DNA from: Bacteroidales bacterium
Lineage (GTDB): Bacteria; Bacteroidota; Bacteroidia; Bacteroidales; UBA932
Assembly (NCBI GenBank): GCA_017438975.1
Contig: JAFRUH010000031.1
Coordinates: 1 to 64,000, forward strand
Reading direction: 5' to 3'
Length of the DNA: 64,000 nt
Below the pieces are notes generated by a model. That model was given only the letters and a program-made list of their open reading frames with translations. It was not told the origin of the DNA and ran no database searches. This document shows, in pieces, positions 8,159 through 16,608 of this stretch (positions within the stretch are counted from its first letter, which is position 1; every line of letters starts with the position of its first letter). The position numbers were made by a program, and so were the translations under genes.

Positions 8159-9253
8159 ATGAAATCACAAGAGGAACTTTTCGGAATTGTCGGCCGCTTC
8201 GCCGTCGACGGACAGGTCCGCAGCGTAGAACCGCTGGGAAACGGACTGATCAACGATACTTTCAAGGTCATCATGGACGGAGAAGAAAGCTATGTCCTCC
8301 AGCGGATCAACCACGCGATCTTCACCGACGTGGACCTTCTCCAACATAATATCGAGGTTGTTACCGCGCACCTGAGGGAGAAACTGATTGCCGCCGGGGA
8401 AACGGATATCGACCGGAAAGTCCTGCGCTTCGTCCCTCTCAAGGACAGCCCGAAGACTTATTTTTGGGACGGCGGTTCCTATTGGCGCACTTCCGTGTTC
8501 ATTCCGGATACCTTCACCCACGAAACCGTCAATCCGGAATACTCCTACTATGCCGGCAAGGCGTTCGGCCTCTTCGAAGCGCGTCTGGCCGACCTGAAGG
8601 AACCGCTCGGCGAGACGATACCGGACTTCCACAACATGGAACTCCGGGACCGCCAGCTCAAGGAAGCCATCGCGGCGGATCCCGTCGGGAGAATGGCGGA
8701 TCCCGAGGTGCGCCGGATCGCGGACTTCCTCTCCGGCTATTCCTTTGAGATGTGCAAGGCGGAGCGGATGTATCGCGAAGGAATCCTCCCGAAACGCATC
8801 TGCCACTGTGACACAAAGGTCAACAACATGCTTTTCGATGCGGCCGGGAATGTGCTCTGCGTCATCGACCTCGATACCGTGATGCCGAGTTTCGTGTTCT
8901 CCGATTTCGGCGATTTCCTCCGGACGGGAGCCAATACCGTTGCAGAGGATGACCCCGATATAGACAGGGTGGAATTCAACATGGAAATCTTCAAGGCCTT
9001 TTCCCGCGGATATATCGAGTCGGCGTCGTCATTCCTGACCCCGGTCGAACGGGAGAACCTGCCCTATGCCGTCAGTCTCTTTCCTTATATGCAGGCCGTC
9101 CGGTTCTTCGCCGACTATATCAACGGCGACACGTACTACCGGATCCGTTACCCGGAGCACAATCTGGTCCGGACCCGCAATCAGGTCCGTCTGTTCCAAA
9201 AAACGCTTGAGAAGAGGGGCGAAATGGCCGCCTACCTGGATTCCCTCGCCTGA
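8159..9253 (+). CDS. APH-fold kinase, NahK-like (N-acetylhexosamine kinase candidate)
   Basis: A 364-residue aminoglycoside-phosphotransferase-fold kinase. The catalytic loop is HCDTKVNNML (His216, Asp218, Lys220, Asn223) and the metal-binding DLDT is at 237-240. The nucleotide-binding N-lobe has GNGLINDTFKV and YVLQRIN. Bacteroidota proteins of this kind resemble Bifidobacterium NahK, which phosphorylates N-acetylhexosamines at C1; antibiotic resistance is unlikely. Cytosolic, with its own strong promoter. The 3' end overlaps the convergent S58 peptidase gene by 22 nt. The substrate is an inference. Confidence 0.72.
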   Translation: MKSQEELFGIVGRFAVDGQVRSVEPLGNGLINDTFKVIMDGEESYVLQRINHAIFTDVDLLQHNIEVVTAHLREKLIAAGETDIDRKVLRFVPLKDSPKTYFWDGGSYWRTSVFIPDTFTHETVNPEYSYYAGKAFGLFEARLADLKEPLGETIPDFHNMELRDRQLKEAIAADPVGRMADPEVRRIADFLSGYSFEMCKAERMYREGILPKRICHCDTKVNNMLFDAAGNVLCVIDLDTVMPSFVFSDFGDFLRTGANTVAEDDPDIDRVEFNMEIFKAFSRGYIESASSFLTPVERENLPYAVSLFPYMQAVRFFADYINGDTYYRIRYPEHNLVRTRNQVRLFQKTLEKRGEMAAYLDSLA

Positions 9254-10377
9254 GACCGCAGGATTTCCGCGGCTACCTTGTCCTTGTCCAGGGCCTCGAC
9301 CTTCCGGCCCTGGCGTCCCGTCATCGTCTCCGCGGCGAACAGTGAATTCCATAGCGCCTCTTCGGTAGCCTCGATCGTCGCCATGAAGAGTCCCGACATG
9401 TCGTCGTTCTGCAGGAGGGTCGGGTTATAGCGGGGGGTCGCCCCGATCAGGTTTTCCGGGCACACGGAGAAGGCGATGACATAGTCGCCGCTGCCGTTCG
9501 AGGCGATGCCGCCGGTTTTGGCGAGCCCCATGATCGCCCGTTTGGCCATCCTTTCCAGATTCCTCGCATCGACGGGCGCATCCGTCGCGACGATGATCAT
9601 GCAGGAACCGTCCACGTCCTGTAGGATCTGGTCACGGTAGGGGTAGCGGCCGCTGCGTTTTCCGACGGGGTATCCGTCGATTTCCAGGGTTCCGCCGTAA
9701 TTGCTCTGGACGAGGACACCGACCGTAAACCCGCCCATGCTGGAGGGAAGGACGCGGGAGGAAGTCCCGATTCCGCCCTTGAGCCCGAAAGCGACGGTCC
9801 CTGTTCCGGCCCCGACATTTCCTTCTTCCACGGCGCCTCCGCGGGCGCAGGCGATGGCGGCGAGAACGTCCTCCTTGGTCACATAACGTCCGCGGATGTT
9901 GTTGAGGCTTCCGTCGTTGGTCTCCCCGACGACGACGTTGACCGAGCCGACGGATTCATTTCCGGGCTGGGACAAGGTATACTCGATTCCGCCGATGATG
10001 CCTTCTGCGACGTTCAGGGTATTGGTCAGGATGACAGGGGCCTCGATATTCCCGAGTTCCCGGACCTGGGTCACTCCGGCGAGCTTACCGAACCCGTTCC
10101 CGACATAGACTGCCGCGGGAACCTTCTTGCGGAAGAGATTGCCGTCGTGGGGGAGGATGGCTGTGACACCCGTCCTCATGTCCGTTCCTTCGATTTTCGT
10201 GACATGGCCGACCTTGACGCCTGGAACGTCCGTGATGGCATTGTAGGTCCCCGTGGGGAGGACGCCGGGAGTGATCCCATAATCCCGCAGCCTCTTCCGG
10301 CCGTCTGCGGGAAAGACGGCCGACAGCGCTGCGAGAAGGGCTGCCAGGCGGAGAAAAAGGGTATGACGGGAAATCAT
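9232..10377 (-). CDS. Exported P1/S58-family aminopeptidase (DmpA-like)
   Basis: A 381-residue member of peptidase family S58 (DmpA/BapA), N-terminal-nucleophile enzymes that self-cleave before the catalytic Ser and release N-terminal amino acids. The nucleophile is Ser296 in GGIASNGSGDYVIAFS. TNTLNVAEGIIGGIEY and GAGTGTVAFGLKGGIGTSS are also typical. A signal-like N-terminus (HTLFLRLAALLAALSAVFP) suggests export. The start ATG 10377 overlaps the upstream stop as ATGA; a longer frame from 10443 would lie inside the neighbouring gene and is rejected. It overlaps the convergent kinase gene tail by 22 nt. Confidence 0.88.
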   Translation of the reverse strand: MISRHTLFLRLAALLAALSAVFPADGRKRLRDYGITPGVLPTGTYNAITDVPGVKVGHVTKIEGTDMRTGVTAILPHDGNLFRKKVPAAVYVGNGFGKLAGVTQVRELGNIEAPVILTNTLNVAEGIIGGIEYTLSQPGNESVGSVNVVVGETNDGSLNNIRGRYVTKEDVLAAIACARGGAVEEGNVGAGTGTVAFGLKGGIGTSSRVLPSSMGGFTVGVLVQSNYGGTLEIDGYPVGKRSGRYPYRDQILQDVDGSCMIIVATDAPVDARNLERMAKRAIMGLAKTGGIASNGSGDYVIAFSVCPENLIGATPRYNPTLLQNDDMSGLFMATIEATEEALWNSLFAAETMTGRQGRKVEALDKDKVAAEILRSQARESR

Positions 10378-11444
10378 GATTCCGTATTGTCGTCTTCTTC
10401 GGGAATGGTGATCTGCTTGTACTGGTTCTTCCGCTTGAGCCACCGTTCCCGGGCGTATTGCTGCATGTCCGTGATCGTATCGTTCTCGTCGATGATCTCC
10501 ATGCCGAGAATCGTCTCGATGATGTCCTCGAGGGTAATGATGCCCTGGAAGGCGCCGTAGTCGTCGATGATCAGGGCAATCTGGTCTTTCGACTTGAGCA
10601 GGGATACCCAGATGTCGCTGACCGAGGTCTCTTCGTTGAAAGCGGCGATCGGTCGCTTGATGGAAGAGAGCCGGGTGTCGAACTTGTCTTCCGCGAGCAG
10701 CTCGAGTGCGTCGTAGCGGAGAATGTACCCGGTGATGAACTCCGGAGACTCGGCGTAGACCGGGATCCGGGAATTGTGGGAAAGCTCGTCCTCGCGGTAA
10801 AAACGCTTGAGGGTCATGCTCTCCGGGGCGATGGCGGCGACCACGCGCGGGGTCATCACGTCGTATGCCTTGATGTCGTCCAGTTTCATGATATTCTGGA
10901 TGACCTTGTTCTCATTGTCATCGAGGACGCCTTCCTCTTCACCGATGTTCGCCATCGCGGATACTTCTTCCCGGCTGATCGTTGTATCGGGTTCATCGGA
11001 AGAGACCGCCCGGCTCAGGAGCTGGACGAGCCAGACGACGGGGTAGAGGAGATAGATCAGGGCGTTCATCACGGCCGCGAGCCAGAGCATTCCCTTCCAG
11101 TGGGAGGTGCCGATGCTTTTGGGAATGATTTCCGAGAAGACCAGGATCAGGACCGTCATGATGGCGGAGACGAGTCCGAACCATTCGCTGCCGAACAGGA
11201 TGGTCGCCTGGCGGCCGACGCCGGCGGCGCCGATGGTATTGGCGATGGTGTTGAGGGAGAGGATGGCTGCGAGGGGACGGTCGGGATCGGTCTTGAGCTT
11301 CATGAAAAGGGGTGCGAATTTATCTCCCTCGTCCTCCCGCATCGTTATGTAGGAGATCGGCGTCGTCATCAGGACGGACTCCAGCAACGAACAGAGGAAC
11401 GACACGGCCATCGCTCCGAGAAGGAATATGAGAAGTGTACCCAT
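10374..11444 (-). CDS. CNNM/DUF21-CBS membrane protein (HlyC/CorC-like)
   Basis: A 356-residue protein with an N-terminal DUF21/CNNM membrane domain of several helices (residues about 1-135, including LNTIANTIGAAGVG and FSEIIPKSIGT). A CBS pair follows (about 185-320; DVMTPRVVAAI, and IDDYGAFQGIITLEDIIETILG). The family covers Mg2+/Co2+ efflux or sensing proteins. It ends soon after the CBS pair, so the CorC_HlyC domain is absent. A TTG at 11447 precedes the ATG at 11444; the ATG is preferred. Translationally coupled to the S58 peptidase gene. Confidence 0.85.
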   Translation of the reverse strand: MGTLLIFLLGAMAVSFLCSLLESVLMTTPISYITMREDEGDKFAPLFMKLKTDPDRPLAAILSLNTIANTIGAAGVGRQATILFGSEWFGLVSAIMTVLILVFSEIIPKSIGTSHWKGMLWLAAVMNALIYLLYPVVWLVQLLSRAVSSDEPDTTISREEVSAMANIGEEEGVLDDNENKVIQNIMKLDDIKAYDVMTPRVVAAIAPESMTLKRFYREDELSHNSRIPVYAESPEFITGYILRYDALELLAEDKFDTRLSSIKRPIAAFNEETSVSDIWVSLLKSKDQIALIIDDYGAFQGIITLEDIIETILGMEIIDENDTITDMQQYARERWLKRKNQYKQITIPEEDDNTES

Positions 11445-11462
11445 CAATCAGTCAAAAACATG

Positions 11463-11470
11463 CAAATTTA
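11463..11470 (-). promoter_or_regulatory. -7 box of DUF21/S58 operon
   Basis: TAAATTTG on the minus strand, 18 nt upstream of ATG 11444. Confidence 0.5.
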
Positions 11471-11488
11471 CAATTATTTCCGTTCCCG

Positions 11489-13111
11489 TCAACCGTTCCG
11501 CACGTTTTCCCCGGTCCGGGTCATGTCGAAGAGAATCAGCCGGTCGCCGGCGTAGAGGATCGTGTCTCCGTTCGGAATGATGGATTCTTCCCCCCTCTGG
11601 ATCATGACGATGAGACCGTTTCCGGCGAATTCGCTGAGTTTGTGTCCGACCCGGCGGCTGTCGGGCTTGACTGTCTTTTCAACCAGATGCGTATAGTTGT
11701 CCTCGAAATGCTTCATGATCGTAATGACCTGGTCTCCTTCCATAAGGACGGTGTGGCCGCGCGGCAGGATCCGCTCCTTTCCCCGGACGATCATGACGAT
11801 CAGAGCGCTTTTGGGGATGTCGATTTCCCGGATCGCACGTCCGTTCCAGGTGCTGTCCGCGGAGATGTCGATCCGGCCAAACTGCATCTCCGAATTCTCG
11901 TTATAGTCGTTGAACGTCTTCATGACGTCGTTCTTGGTATCAATCATCTTCAGGCATTTCGCGACGGTTGGAATCAAGGATCCCTGGACGGAGATGGAAA
12001 TGAGGACGAGGCAGAAGACGATGTTGAAGAAGTCATGCTGCAGGGACTCGATTCCGGCGGAAGCCACGATGGCGAACACGATGGAGGCCGCTCCGCGGAG
12101 GCCGACGAAAGAGATCAGCATCTGCTGCCGGAAGGGATATTTCCGGAACGGGGTCAGGATGGCGACGACAGAAGCCGGTCGGGCGATGAGGGTCAGGAAC
12201 AGGAAGATGTCCAGGGCGGGGAGAATCGACTTCGGAAGCATGGACGGGGTCGCCAGGAAACCGAGCAGGAAGAAAATCAGTACCTGCATGAGGCCAGTGA
12301 TGCCGTCGAAGAAATGGACCAGGTTTTTCTTGTTCTTGAATTCGTGGTTGCCAAGGATGATACCGACGATGTAGGTGCTCAGGTACCCGTTGCCCCCAAT
12401 CAGGTCCGGTATGGCGTAGGAGGCGATGGCTACGGCGAAAATGAACAGGGAGTCGAAACCGGACCCCTGGAAACGGATCCGGTCCAGGGCCATGGTGGCC
12501 AGTTTCGCGATTCCGAATCCGCAGGCAAGACCGAAAAGGATCTGGGCGACGATGATCCAGGCGATATGCCCGGCGCTGGCGCTTCCGTTCATCAGGGAAA
12601 GCATAATGGCGGTCAGCATATAGGCGCAGGGGTCGTTGCTGCCGCTTTCAACTTCCAGCATCGGCGCCGTGTTGTTCTTGAGACCGAGCTTCTTCGCCCG
12701 CAGAATCGAGAAGACCGAAGCGGCGTCGGTAGAACTGATGACGGATCCCAGCAGGAAGCTTTCTATCCATCCCCAGTGGAGGACGTAATGGCAGAAAACA
12801 CCGACCAGTCCGGCCGTCAGGATGACTCCGACGGAAGCCAGCAGGACAGATTCCCGGATGACCGGCCGGGCGGATTCCCACCTCGTTCCGAAACCTCCGT
12901 AGAACATGATGAAGATCAAGGCGACGGTGCAGGCCTCTTTTGCGAAGACCTGGTTGTGGAAAGAAATGGGGGAAATCGCATTGTTGCTGAAGACCAGACC
13001 CAGCAGGAGGAAAGCCAGGAGGGTCGGGACTCCGATCCGGGAGGAAACGTTGTTGAGTCCGATGCACGTCAGGATGACGAATGCGATGAGGATGAGAAAC
13101 AGTGTGGTCAT
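11489..13111 (-). CDS. K+/H+ antiporter with TrkA-C domains (CvrA/NhaP2 type)
   Basis: A 540-residue CPA1-type cation/proton antiporter. About 12 membrane segments fill residues 1-390. The hallmark acidic motifs are VISSTDAASVFSIL and EVESGSNDPCAYML, and helix SFVGLRGAASIVFAIVAS is typical of the NhaP2/CvrA group. The cytosolic tail (about 410-540) carries two regulatory repeats, WNGRAIREIDIPKSALIVMI and a second beginning VGHKLSEFAGNGLIVMI, consistent with TrkA-C domains. Probable role is K+/H+ or Na+/H+ exchange in osmotic and pH control. It is preceded by its own -7 box. Confidence 0.88.
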   Translation of the reverse strand: MTTLFLILIAFVILTCIGLNNVSSRIGVPTLLAFLLLGLVFSNNAISPISFHNQVFAKEACTVALIFIMFYGGFGTRWESARPVIRESVLLASVGVILTAGLVGVFCHYVLHWGWIESFLLGSVISSTDAASVFSILRAKKLGLKNNTAPMLEVESGSNDPCAYMLTAIMLSLMNGSASAGHIAWIIVAQILFGLACGFGIAKLATMALDRIRFQGSGFDSLFIFAVAIASYAIPDLIGGNGYLSTYIVGIILGNHEFKNKKNLVHFFDGITGLMQVLIFFLLGFLATPSMLPKSILPALDIFLFLTLIARPASVVAILTPFRKYPFRQQMLISFVGLRGAASIVFAIVASAGIESLQHDFFNIVFCLVLISISVQGSLIPTVAKCLKMIDTKNDVMKTFNDYNENSEMQFGRIDISADSTWNGRAIREIDIPKSALIVMIVRGKERILPRGHTVLMEGDQVITIMKHFEDNYTHLVEKTVKPDSRRVGHKLSEFAGNGLIVMIQRGEESIIPNGDTILYAGDRLILFDMTRTGENVRNG

Positions 13112-13137
13112 TACCGCTTACGGATTTCTATAAAGTA

Positions 13138-13145
13138 CAAATATA
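13138..13145 (-). promoter_or_regulatory. Antiporter gene -7 promoter box
   Basis: TATATTTG on the minus strand, 26 nt upstream of ATG 13111. No good -33 is seen. Confidence 0.5.
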
Positions 13146-13188
13146 CAACATTTTCTTGGGGAACGCCCCGAATCAGCCGCATTTTTGC

Positions 13189-13196
13189 TATCTTTG
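13189..13196 (+). promoter_or_regulatory. -7 box of BaiN-like gene
   Basis: TATCTTTG. Transcription near 13203 rules out a start at 13185 and selects ATG 13221. Confidence 0.55.
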
Positions 13197-13220
13197 CGCG
13201 CAAATCAACCCTTCAAAGCG

Positions 13221-14726
13221 ATGAGATCGGATATCATAGTGATCGGAGGCGGTGCCGCCGGACTGCTGGCTGCCGTCGGAGCAGCGGAAACCCTTGCACG
13301 GACGGAAAACGGAGGAATCGTCACGGTTCTCGAAAAGATGCCGAAAACCGGCCGGAAAATCATGATCACCGGCAAGGGACGGTGCAATTTCACGAATGTC
13401 AAGGAATGGAGCGAATTCTCGGACCATATCCGGACGGACGTGAATTTCGTCAGTCCCGCCTGGCACAACCTTCCTCCGGAGAAACTCATCGAACTATTGA
13501 AATCCAACGGTCTCCGTTCGGTCGTGGAACGCGGGGACAGGGCTTTCCCGCAGTCTCACAATGCCGGGGACGTCGTCGATACCCTTGTGAGGGCATGCAC
13601 CCTTCTCGGCGTGAAGATTGTGACGGGCTGCGAAGTGAAGACGATAGACAGGACCCCGCGCGGATATTCCCTCGACTGCGTCAAGACGACGGTGAAGGAG
13701 ATCCGCCAGCACACGGACGACGACCGCGGTTTCGACCGGAAGAGCGCGCCTGTCCGCAAAGAGACGACGATCGAGACGGAAGAGTATACCTGCCGGAAAC
13801 TGATCGTCGCGACCGGCGGCCTGTCCTATCCCGGTACCGGCTCCACCGGAGACGGATATATGTGGGCGGAAGAAATCGGCCATACGGTCGAACCCTGTTT
13901 CCCTTCCCTGACGGCCCTCGTCCCGGTCGGTTACAAGTCGGATAAGAATCCGCTTGCGGAAGAGATCAAGGGCGCTTTCCGGGGACAGCGGCGGACAGTC
14001 TTCGGCAACCGCCGGGAAGCCCGGATCAATCCGCTCCCCACCCATTATCCGAAACTCCAGGGACATATCGAGAGGATTACCCCGATGTCCGAGATCGGAG
14101 AGTTGTTCAACGGGAACACGCTTGAGAATGTGCGTCTTACGCTTTATATCGACGGAAATGAAGCCCAGAGCGAATTCGGGGACCTCGAGTTCACGGACGG
14201 CGGCATGGAAGGTCCGATTGGATTCCAGGTCAGCCGGAAGGCCGTCAAGGCACTGATGAACGGTTCGAAAGTTTCTGTCATCCTGGACATGAAACCGGCC
14301 GTCGAGGAGGAGAAGCTCAACGAGGATGTCCATCAGAAATGGGAGGAGGTGCTGTCCGACCCGCGCAGCAAGGGACAGGACTTCAAGCGTCTTTTCCGGA
14401 TCATGCTCGGAAAGCTGATTCCCTGGAACCTGACCCTCGCATTCCTGAGAACGAATCCGAAAGTCAGCGTGGATACCCTGGCTTCCAGCCTGAAAGGATG
14501 GCGCTTCGATATCGCCGGTTTCGTCGGTTTCGAGCGCGCCGTCGTCACGGCGGGAGGGATCGCTACGGACGAAATCGTAGCAAAAACCCTCGAATCGAAG
14601 AAATCCGAGGGTCTGTATTTCTGCGGGGAGGTCCTGGATATGGACTCCGATACGGGCGGCTACAATCTCCAGACGGCTTTCTGTACCGGCTATCTCGCCG
14701 GGGTCTCCGCCGCCAAAGCCCTGTAA
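13221..14726 (+). CDS. HI0933/BaiN-family flavoprotein (NAD(P)/FAD-dependent oxidoreductase)
   Basis: A 501-residue flavoprotein of the HI0933 (YhiN/BaiN) family. An N-terminal Rossmann motif IIVIGGGAAGLLAAVGAAE binds FAD. KMPKTGRKIMITGKGRCNFTN is the family hallmark, as are ATGGLSYPGTGSTGDGYMWA and VTAGGIATDEI. The C-terminus has YFCGEVLDMDSDTGGYNLQ, the second FAD contact. Relatives include a bile-acid enoyl reductase, but most members have no assigned reaction. The start at 13221 was set by the promoter box at 13189-13196 and by the FAD motif beginning at residue 4. Confidence 0.88.
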   Translation: MRSDIIVIGGGAAGLLAAVGAAETLARTENGGIVTVLEKMPKTGRKIMITGKGRCNFTNVKEWSEFSDHIRTDVNFVSPAWHNLPPEKLIELLKSNGLRSVVERGDRAFPQSHNAGDVVDTLVRACTLLGVKIVTGCEVKTIDRTPRGYSLDCVKTTVKEIRQHTDDDRGFDRKSAPVRKETTIETEEYTCRKLIVATGGLSYPGTGSTGDGYMWAEEIGHTVEPCFPSLTALVPVGYKSDKNPLAEEIKGAFRGQRRTVFGNRREARINPLPTHYPKLQGHIERITPMSEIGELFNGNTLENVRLTLYIDGNEAQSEFGDLEFTDGGMEGPIGFQVSRKAVKALMNGSKVSVILDMKPAVEEEKLNEDVHQKWEEVLSDPRSKGQDFKRLFRIMLGKLIPWNLTLAFLRTNPKVSVDTLASSLKGWRFDIAGFVGFERAVVTAGGIATDEIVAKTLESKKSEGLYFCGEVLDMDSDTGGYNLQTAFCTGYLAGVSAAKAL

Positions 14727-14733
14727 CCCATTT

Positions 14734-14850
14734 TTCCGGAGGAGGGTGTCCCTCCTGAGACCGCCGCTTAGCGGCCCCTCCCCAAGGGGCCCCTCCCTCT
14801 TATAATGCCGAGGGTGGCATAGGTTTCAGGGGGAACACCCTCCTTCGGAA
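14734..14850. repeat. Palindromic cloverleaf-like element, copy A (intergenic)
   Basis: A 117-bp element with about 25-bp imperfect terminal inverted repeats (14734-14758 and 14826-14850). Internal hairpins are GCCGC-TTA-GCGGC (14763-14775), CCCC-AA-GGGG (around 14779-14792) and the pair CCCTC...GAGGG (around 14795-14814). Its reverse complement aligns along nearly its whole length with the element at 53251-53363, sharing the exact 16-mer TAAGAGGGAGGGGCCC. It fills the gap between the convergent BaiN-like and DUF4861 genes, where it may also terminate both transcripts. Confidence 0.85.
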
Positions 14851-14855
14851 TGGTA

Positions 14856-15719
14856 TTACTGCGCTTTGACGAGGGCGAACCAGTCGGCCGCGGTCTTGAC
14901 GTCCGCTTTGGACCAGCAGGAACCGAAACGGTAGGAAACCGTCTGTCCGGGAAGGATTCGGCAGACCAGGAGACCATGGTCAAGTTCCTCTGAAACAATC
15001 GGTTCTCCGGCTCCGGGAAGGACGATCGCAACACCGAGCATTCCGTCTTCCGGTTCGGCGCTCTGGTCGGAGGCGTGCTCCCAGACAGCGTAGCGGCCCG
15101 GTTCGCAGCACTCTTCCTCAATCGTCTTCTGCGCCCCGTGGCGCTTGATTCCGACCGCGACGCAAAGCGTATCCGTTCCGGTGAAAGAATAGGTGTCTTC
15201 CGATTCGCAGAAATAGGAATCGGCGCAGACCGTAATCTTCTTGTCAAGGGCGACCTTCACTCCTTCGGCTGCCTCCCATTCGGGATAATGCAGCTGGAAA
15301 ACGACCTTTTCGGGGGTTTGTTCGACGATTTCGCTCGACCGGTAATTCGTCGCGGGATAGCATAGCTTTCCGTCGATGAAGGGAACGGAGGCACCTCCGC
15401 CGAGGCTCACGGCAACCTTGTAGCAGTCTTTCCCGCCGTGGTCGTGGTGGTAGTATCCGCCGTCTTTCTGCGCTTCGGCATACCAGGTATCGGCGACGAG
15501 GGCGCCCGGAAGTTTGACCCAGATGTCCAGGCCGGGAGAAGTGGGATTCCCTTCGAGGGCCTTTCCGTAGAAACGGCCGGCGATGAGATTGTTCTCGAAG
15601 ACGAAGTCGTCGGCGCGCTCCGGAACCGGGCGGGCCATGACTTTCTGCTCCTGCTCTTTCGGACGGCAGGCGGCCACCGCCGCCGTCAGCACGATCAATA
15701 GTACGATGATTCTTTTCAT
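14856..15719 (-). CDS. DUF4861 lipoprotein of the pectin locus
   Basis: A 287-residue predicted lipoprotein (signal MKRIIVLLIVLTAAVAAC with lipobox AVAAC) resembling DUF4861. This family is frequently encoded beside kduI/kduD and rhamnogalacturonan or pectin enzymes in Bacteroidota. Notable features are a His-rich GYYHHDHGGKDCYKV and GIKRHGAQKTIEEE. No enzymatic function is established to my knowledge; a role in processing unsaturated galacturonides in the periplasm or at the surface is inference from context. It is last in the minus-strand kduD-kduI operon, 13 nt after kduI. Confidence 0.78.
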   Translation of the reverse strand: MKRIIVLLIVLTAAVAACRPKEQEQKVMARPVPERADDFVFENNLIAGRFYGKALEGNPTSPGLDIWVKLPGALVADTWYAEAQKDGGYYHHDHGGKDCYKVAVSLGGGASVPFIDGKLCYPATNYRSSEIVEQTPEKVVFQLHYPEWEAAEGVKVALDKKITVCADSYFCESEDTYSFTGTDTLCVAVGIKRHGAQKTIEEECCEPGRYAVWEHASDQSAEPEDGMLGVAIVLPGAGEPIVSEELDHGLLVCRILPGQTVSYRFGSCWSKADVKTAADWFALVKAQ

Positions 15720-15732
15720 GGTAGGGTCGATG

Positions 15733-16575
15733 TTATTTCAGGTCCTTGGTGGCGCACCAGTCCATGTCGTTGTAGTCGTCGTTCTCGCCGCACATGCCCC
15801 AGATGAAAGTATAGTTGCGGGTCGCGCAGGCGGAGTGGATGCTCCACTGCGGGGAGATGACGGCCTGTTCGTTGTGCATCCAGATGTGCCGTGTCTCCTG
15901 GGGTTCGCCCATGAAGTGGCAGACCGCGGCGTCTTCCGGAACTTCGAAATAGAAATAAACCTCCATGCGGCGGTCGTGCGTATGGGCAGGCATGGTGTTC
16001 CAGGTGCTGCCCGGAGCCAGTTCGGTCATGCCCATCTGCAGCTGGCAGCAGGGAACGACTTCCTTGACCAGCAGCCGGTTGATCGTCCGTTCGTTGGACT
16101 CTTCCAGGGAACCGAGGTGCATCACGACGGCGTCCTTCTTCGTCACTTTCTTGACTCCGGTCTCGCGGTGGGCGGTCGCCGAGCAGAAATAGAACCGGGC
16201 GGGGCTGGCGGGATCGTCGCTCCTGAAGGTGACATGGCGGTTTCCGCGCCCGATGTAAAGGGCTTCCTTGTAATCAAGGTGATAGACTTCTTCGCCGACG
16301 ACAACGCTGCCCGCTCCGCCGACGTTGATGATTCCGATTTCGCGGCGCTGGGTGAACCAGTCGGCACGGAGGATTTCCGGAGCCGACAGGAGCAGGTCCT
16401 CCGTTACCGGAACCGCGCCGCCGGTGATAATCCGGTCGAACATCGAATAGACCATATTGATCTCGTCCGGAACCATCACATTCTCAACGAGATACTCTTT
16501 CCGGAGCCGTTCCGTATCATAATGCTTCGCATCGACATTGCTCGATGCCTGACGTACTGTACAATTGATTTTCAT
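15733..16575 (-). CDS. kduI: 5-dehydro-4-deoxy-D-glucuronate isomerase
   Basis: A 280-residue KduI, a cupin-fold zinc enzyme that isomerises 5-keto-4-deoxyuronate (from unsaturated galacturonate released by pectate lyases and GH105) to 2,5-diketo-3-deoxygluconate. The metal ligands are visible in MPAHTHDRRMEVYFYF (two His and a Glu) and WSIHSACATRNYTFIWG (third His). Length and N-terminus (MKINCTVRQASSNVDAKHYD) match the family. It follows kduD, separated by a 30-nt spacer that carries a dispersed repeat fragment. Confidence 0.95.
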   Translation of the reverse strand: MKINCTVRQASSNVDAKHYDTERLRKEYLVENVMVPDEINMVYSMFDRIITGGAVPVTEDLLLSAPEILRADWFTQRREIGIINVGGAGSVVVGEEVYHLDYKEALYIGRGNRHVTFRSDDPASPARFYFCSATAHRETGVKKVTKKDAVVMHLGSLEESNERTINRLLVKEVVPCCQLQMGMTELAPGSTWNTMPAHTHDRRMEVYFYFEVPEDAAVCHFMGEPQETRHIWMHNEQAVISPQWSIHSACATRNYTFIWGMCGENDDYNDMDWCATKDLK

Positions 16576-16608
16576 AATAGTGTCATTCTGAACGAAGTGA
16601 AGAATCTA
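16576..16608. repeat. Fragment of a widespread dispersed repeat between kduI and kduD
   Basis: The spacer contains TGTCATTCTGAACGAAGTGA followed by AGAATCTA. This is close to a sequence common in many bacterial genomes, which translates spuriously as VILNEVKNL. It overlaps the kduD stop codon (TAG at 16608-16606), so the element has supplied the stop. Only one arm is seen. Confidence 0.6.

Noticed and set aside
8159-9253. Aminoglycoside resistance gene
   Set aside because: APH-fold sequence, but N-lobe and length match NahK-like sugar kinases of Bacteroidota, and there is no mobile or resistance context.
10378-10443. Upstream start of the S58 peptidase
   Set aside because: It lies inside the preceding gene; ATG 10377 overlaps that gene's stop as ATGA and is followed by a signal-like sequence.
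11435-13945. 836-codon plus-strand open frame
   Set aside because: It runs antisense to the antiporter gene and then out of frame over the BaiN-like gene; low-complexity Asp/Glu/Arg composition, no promoter or domain.
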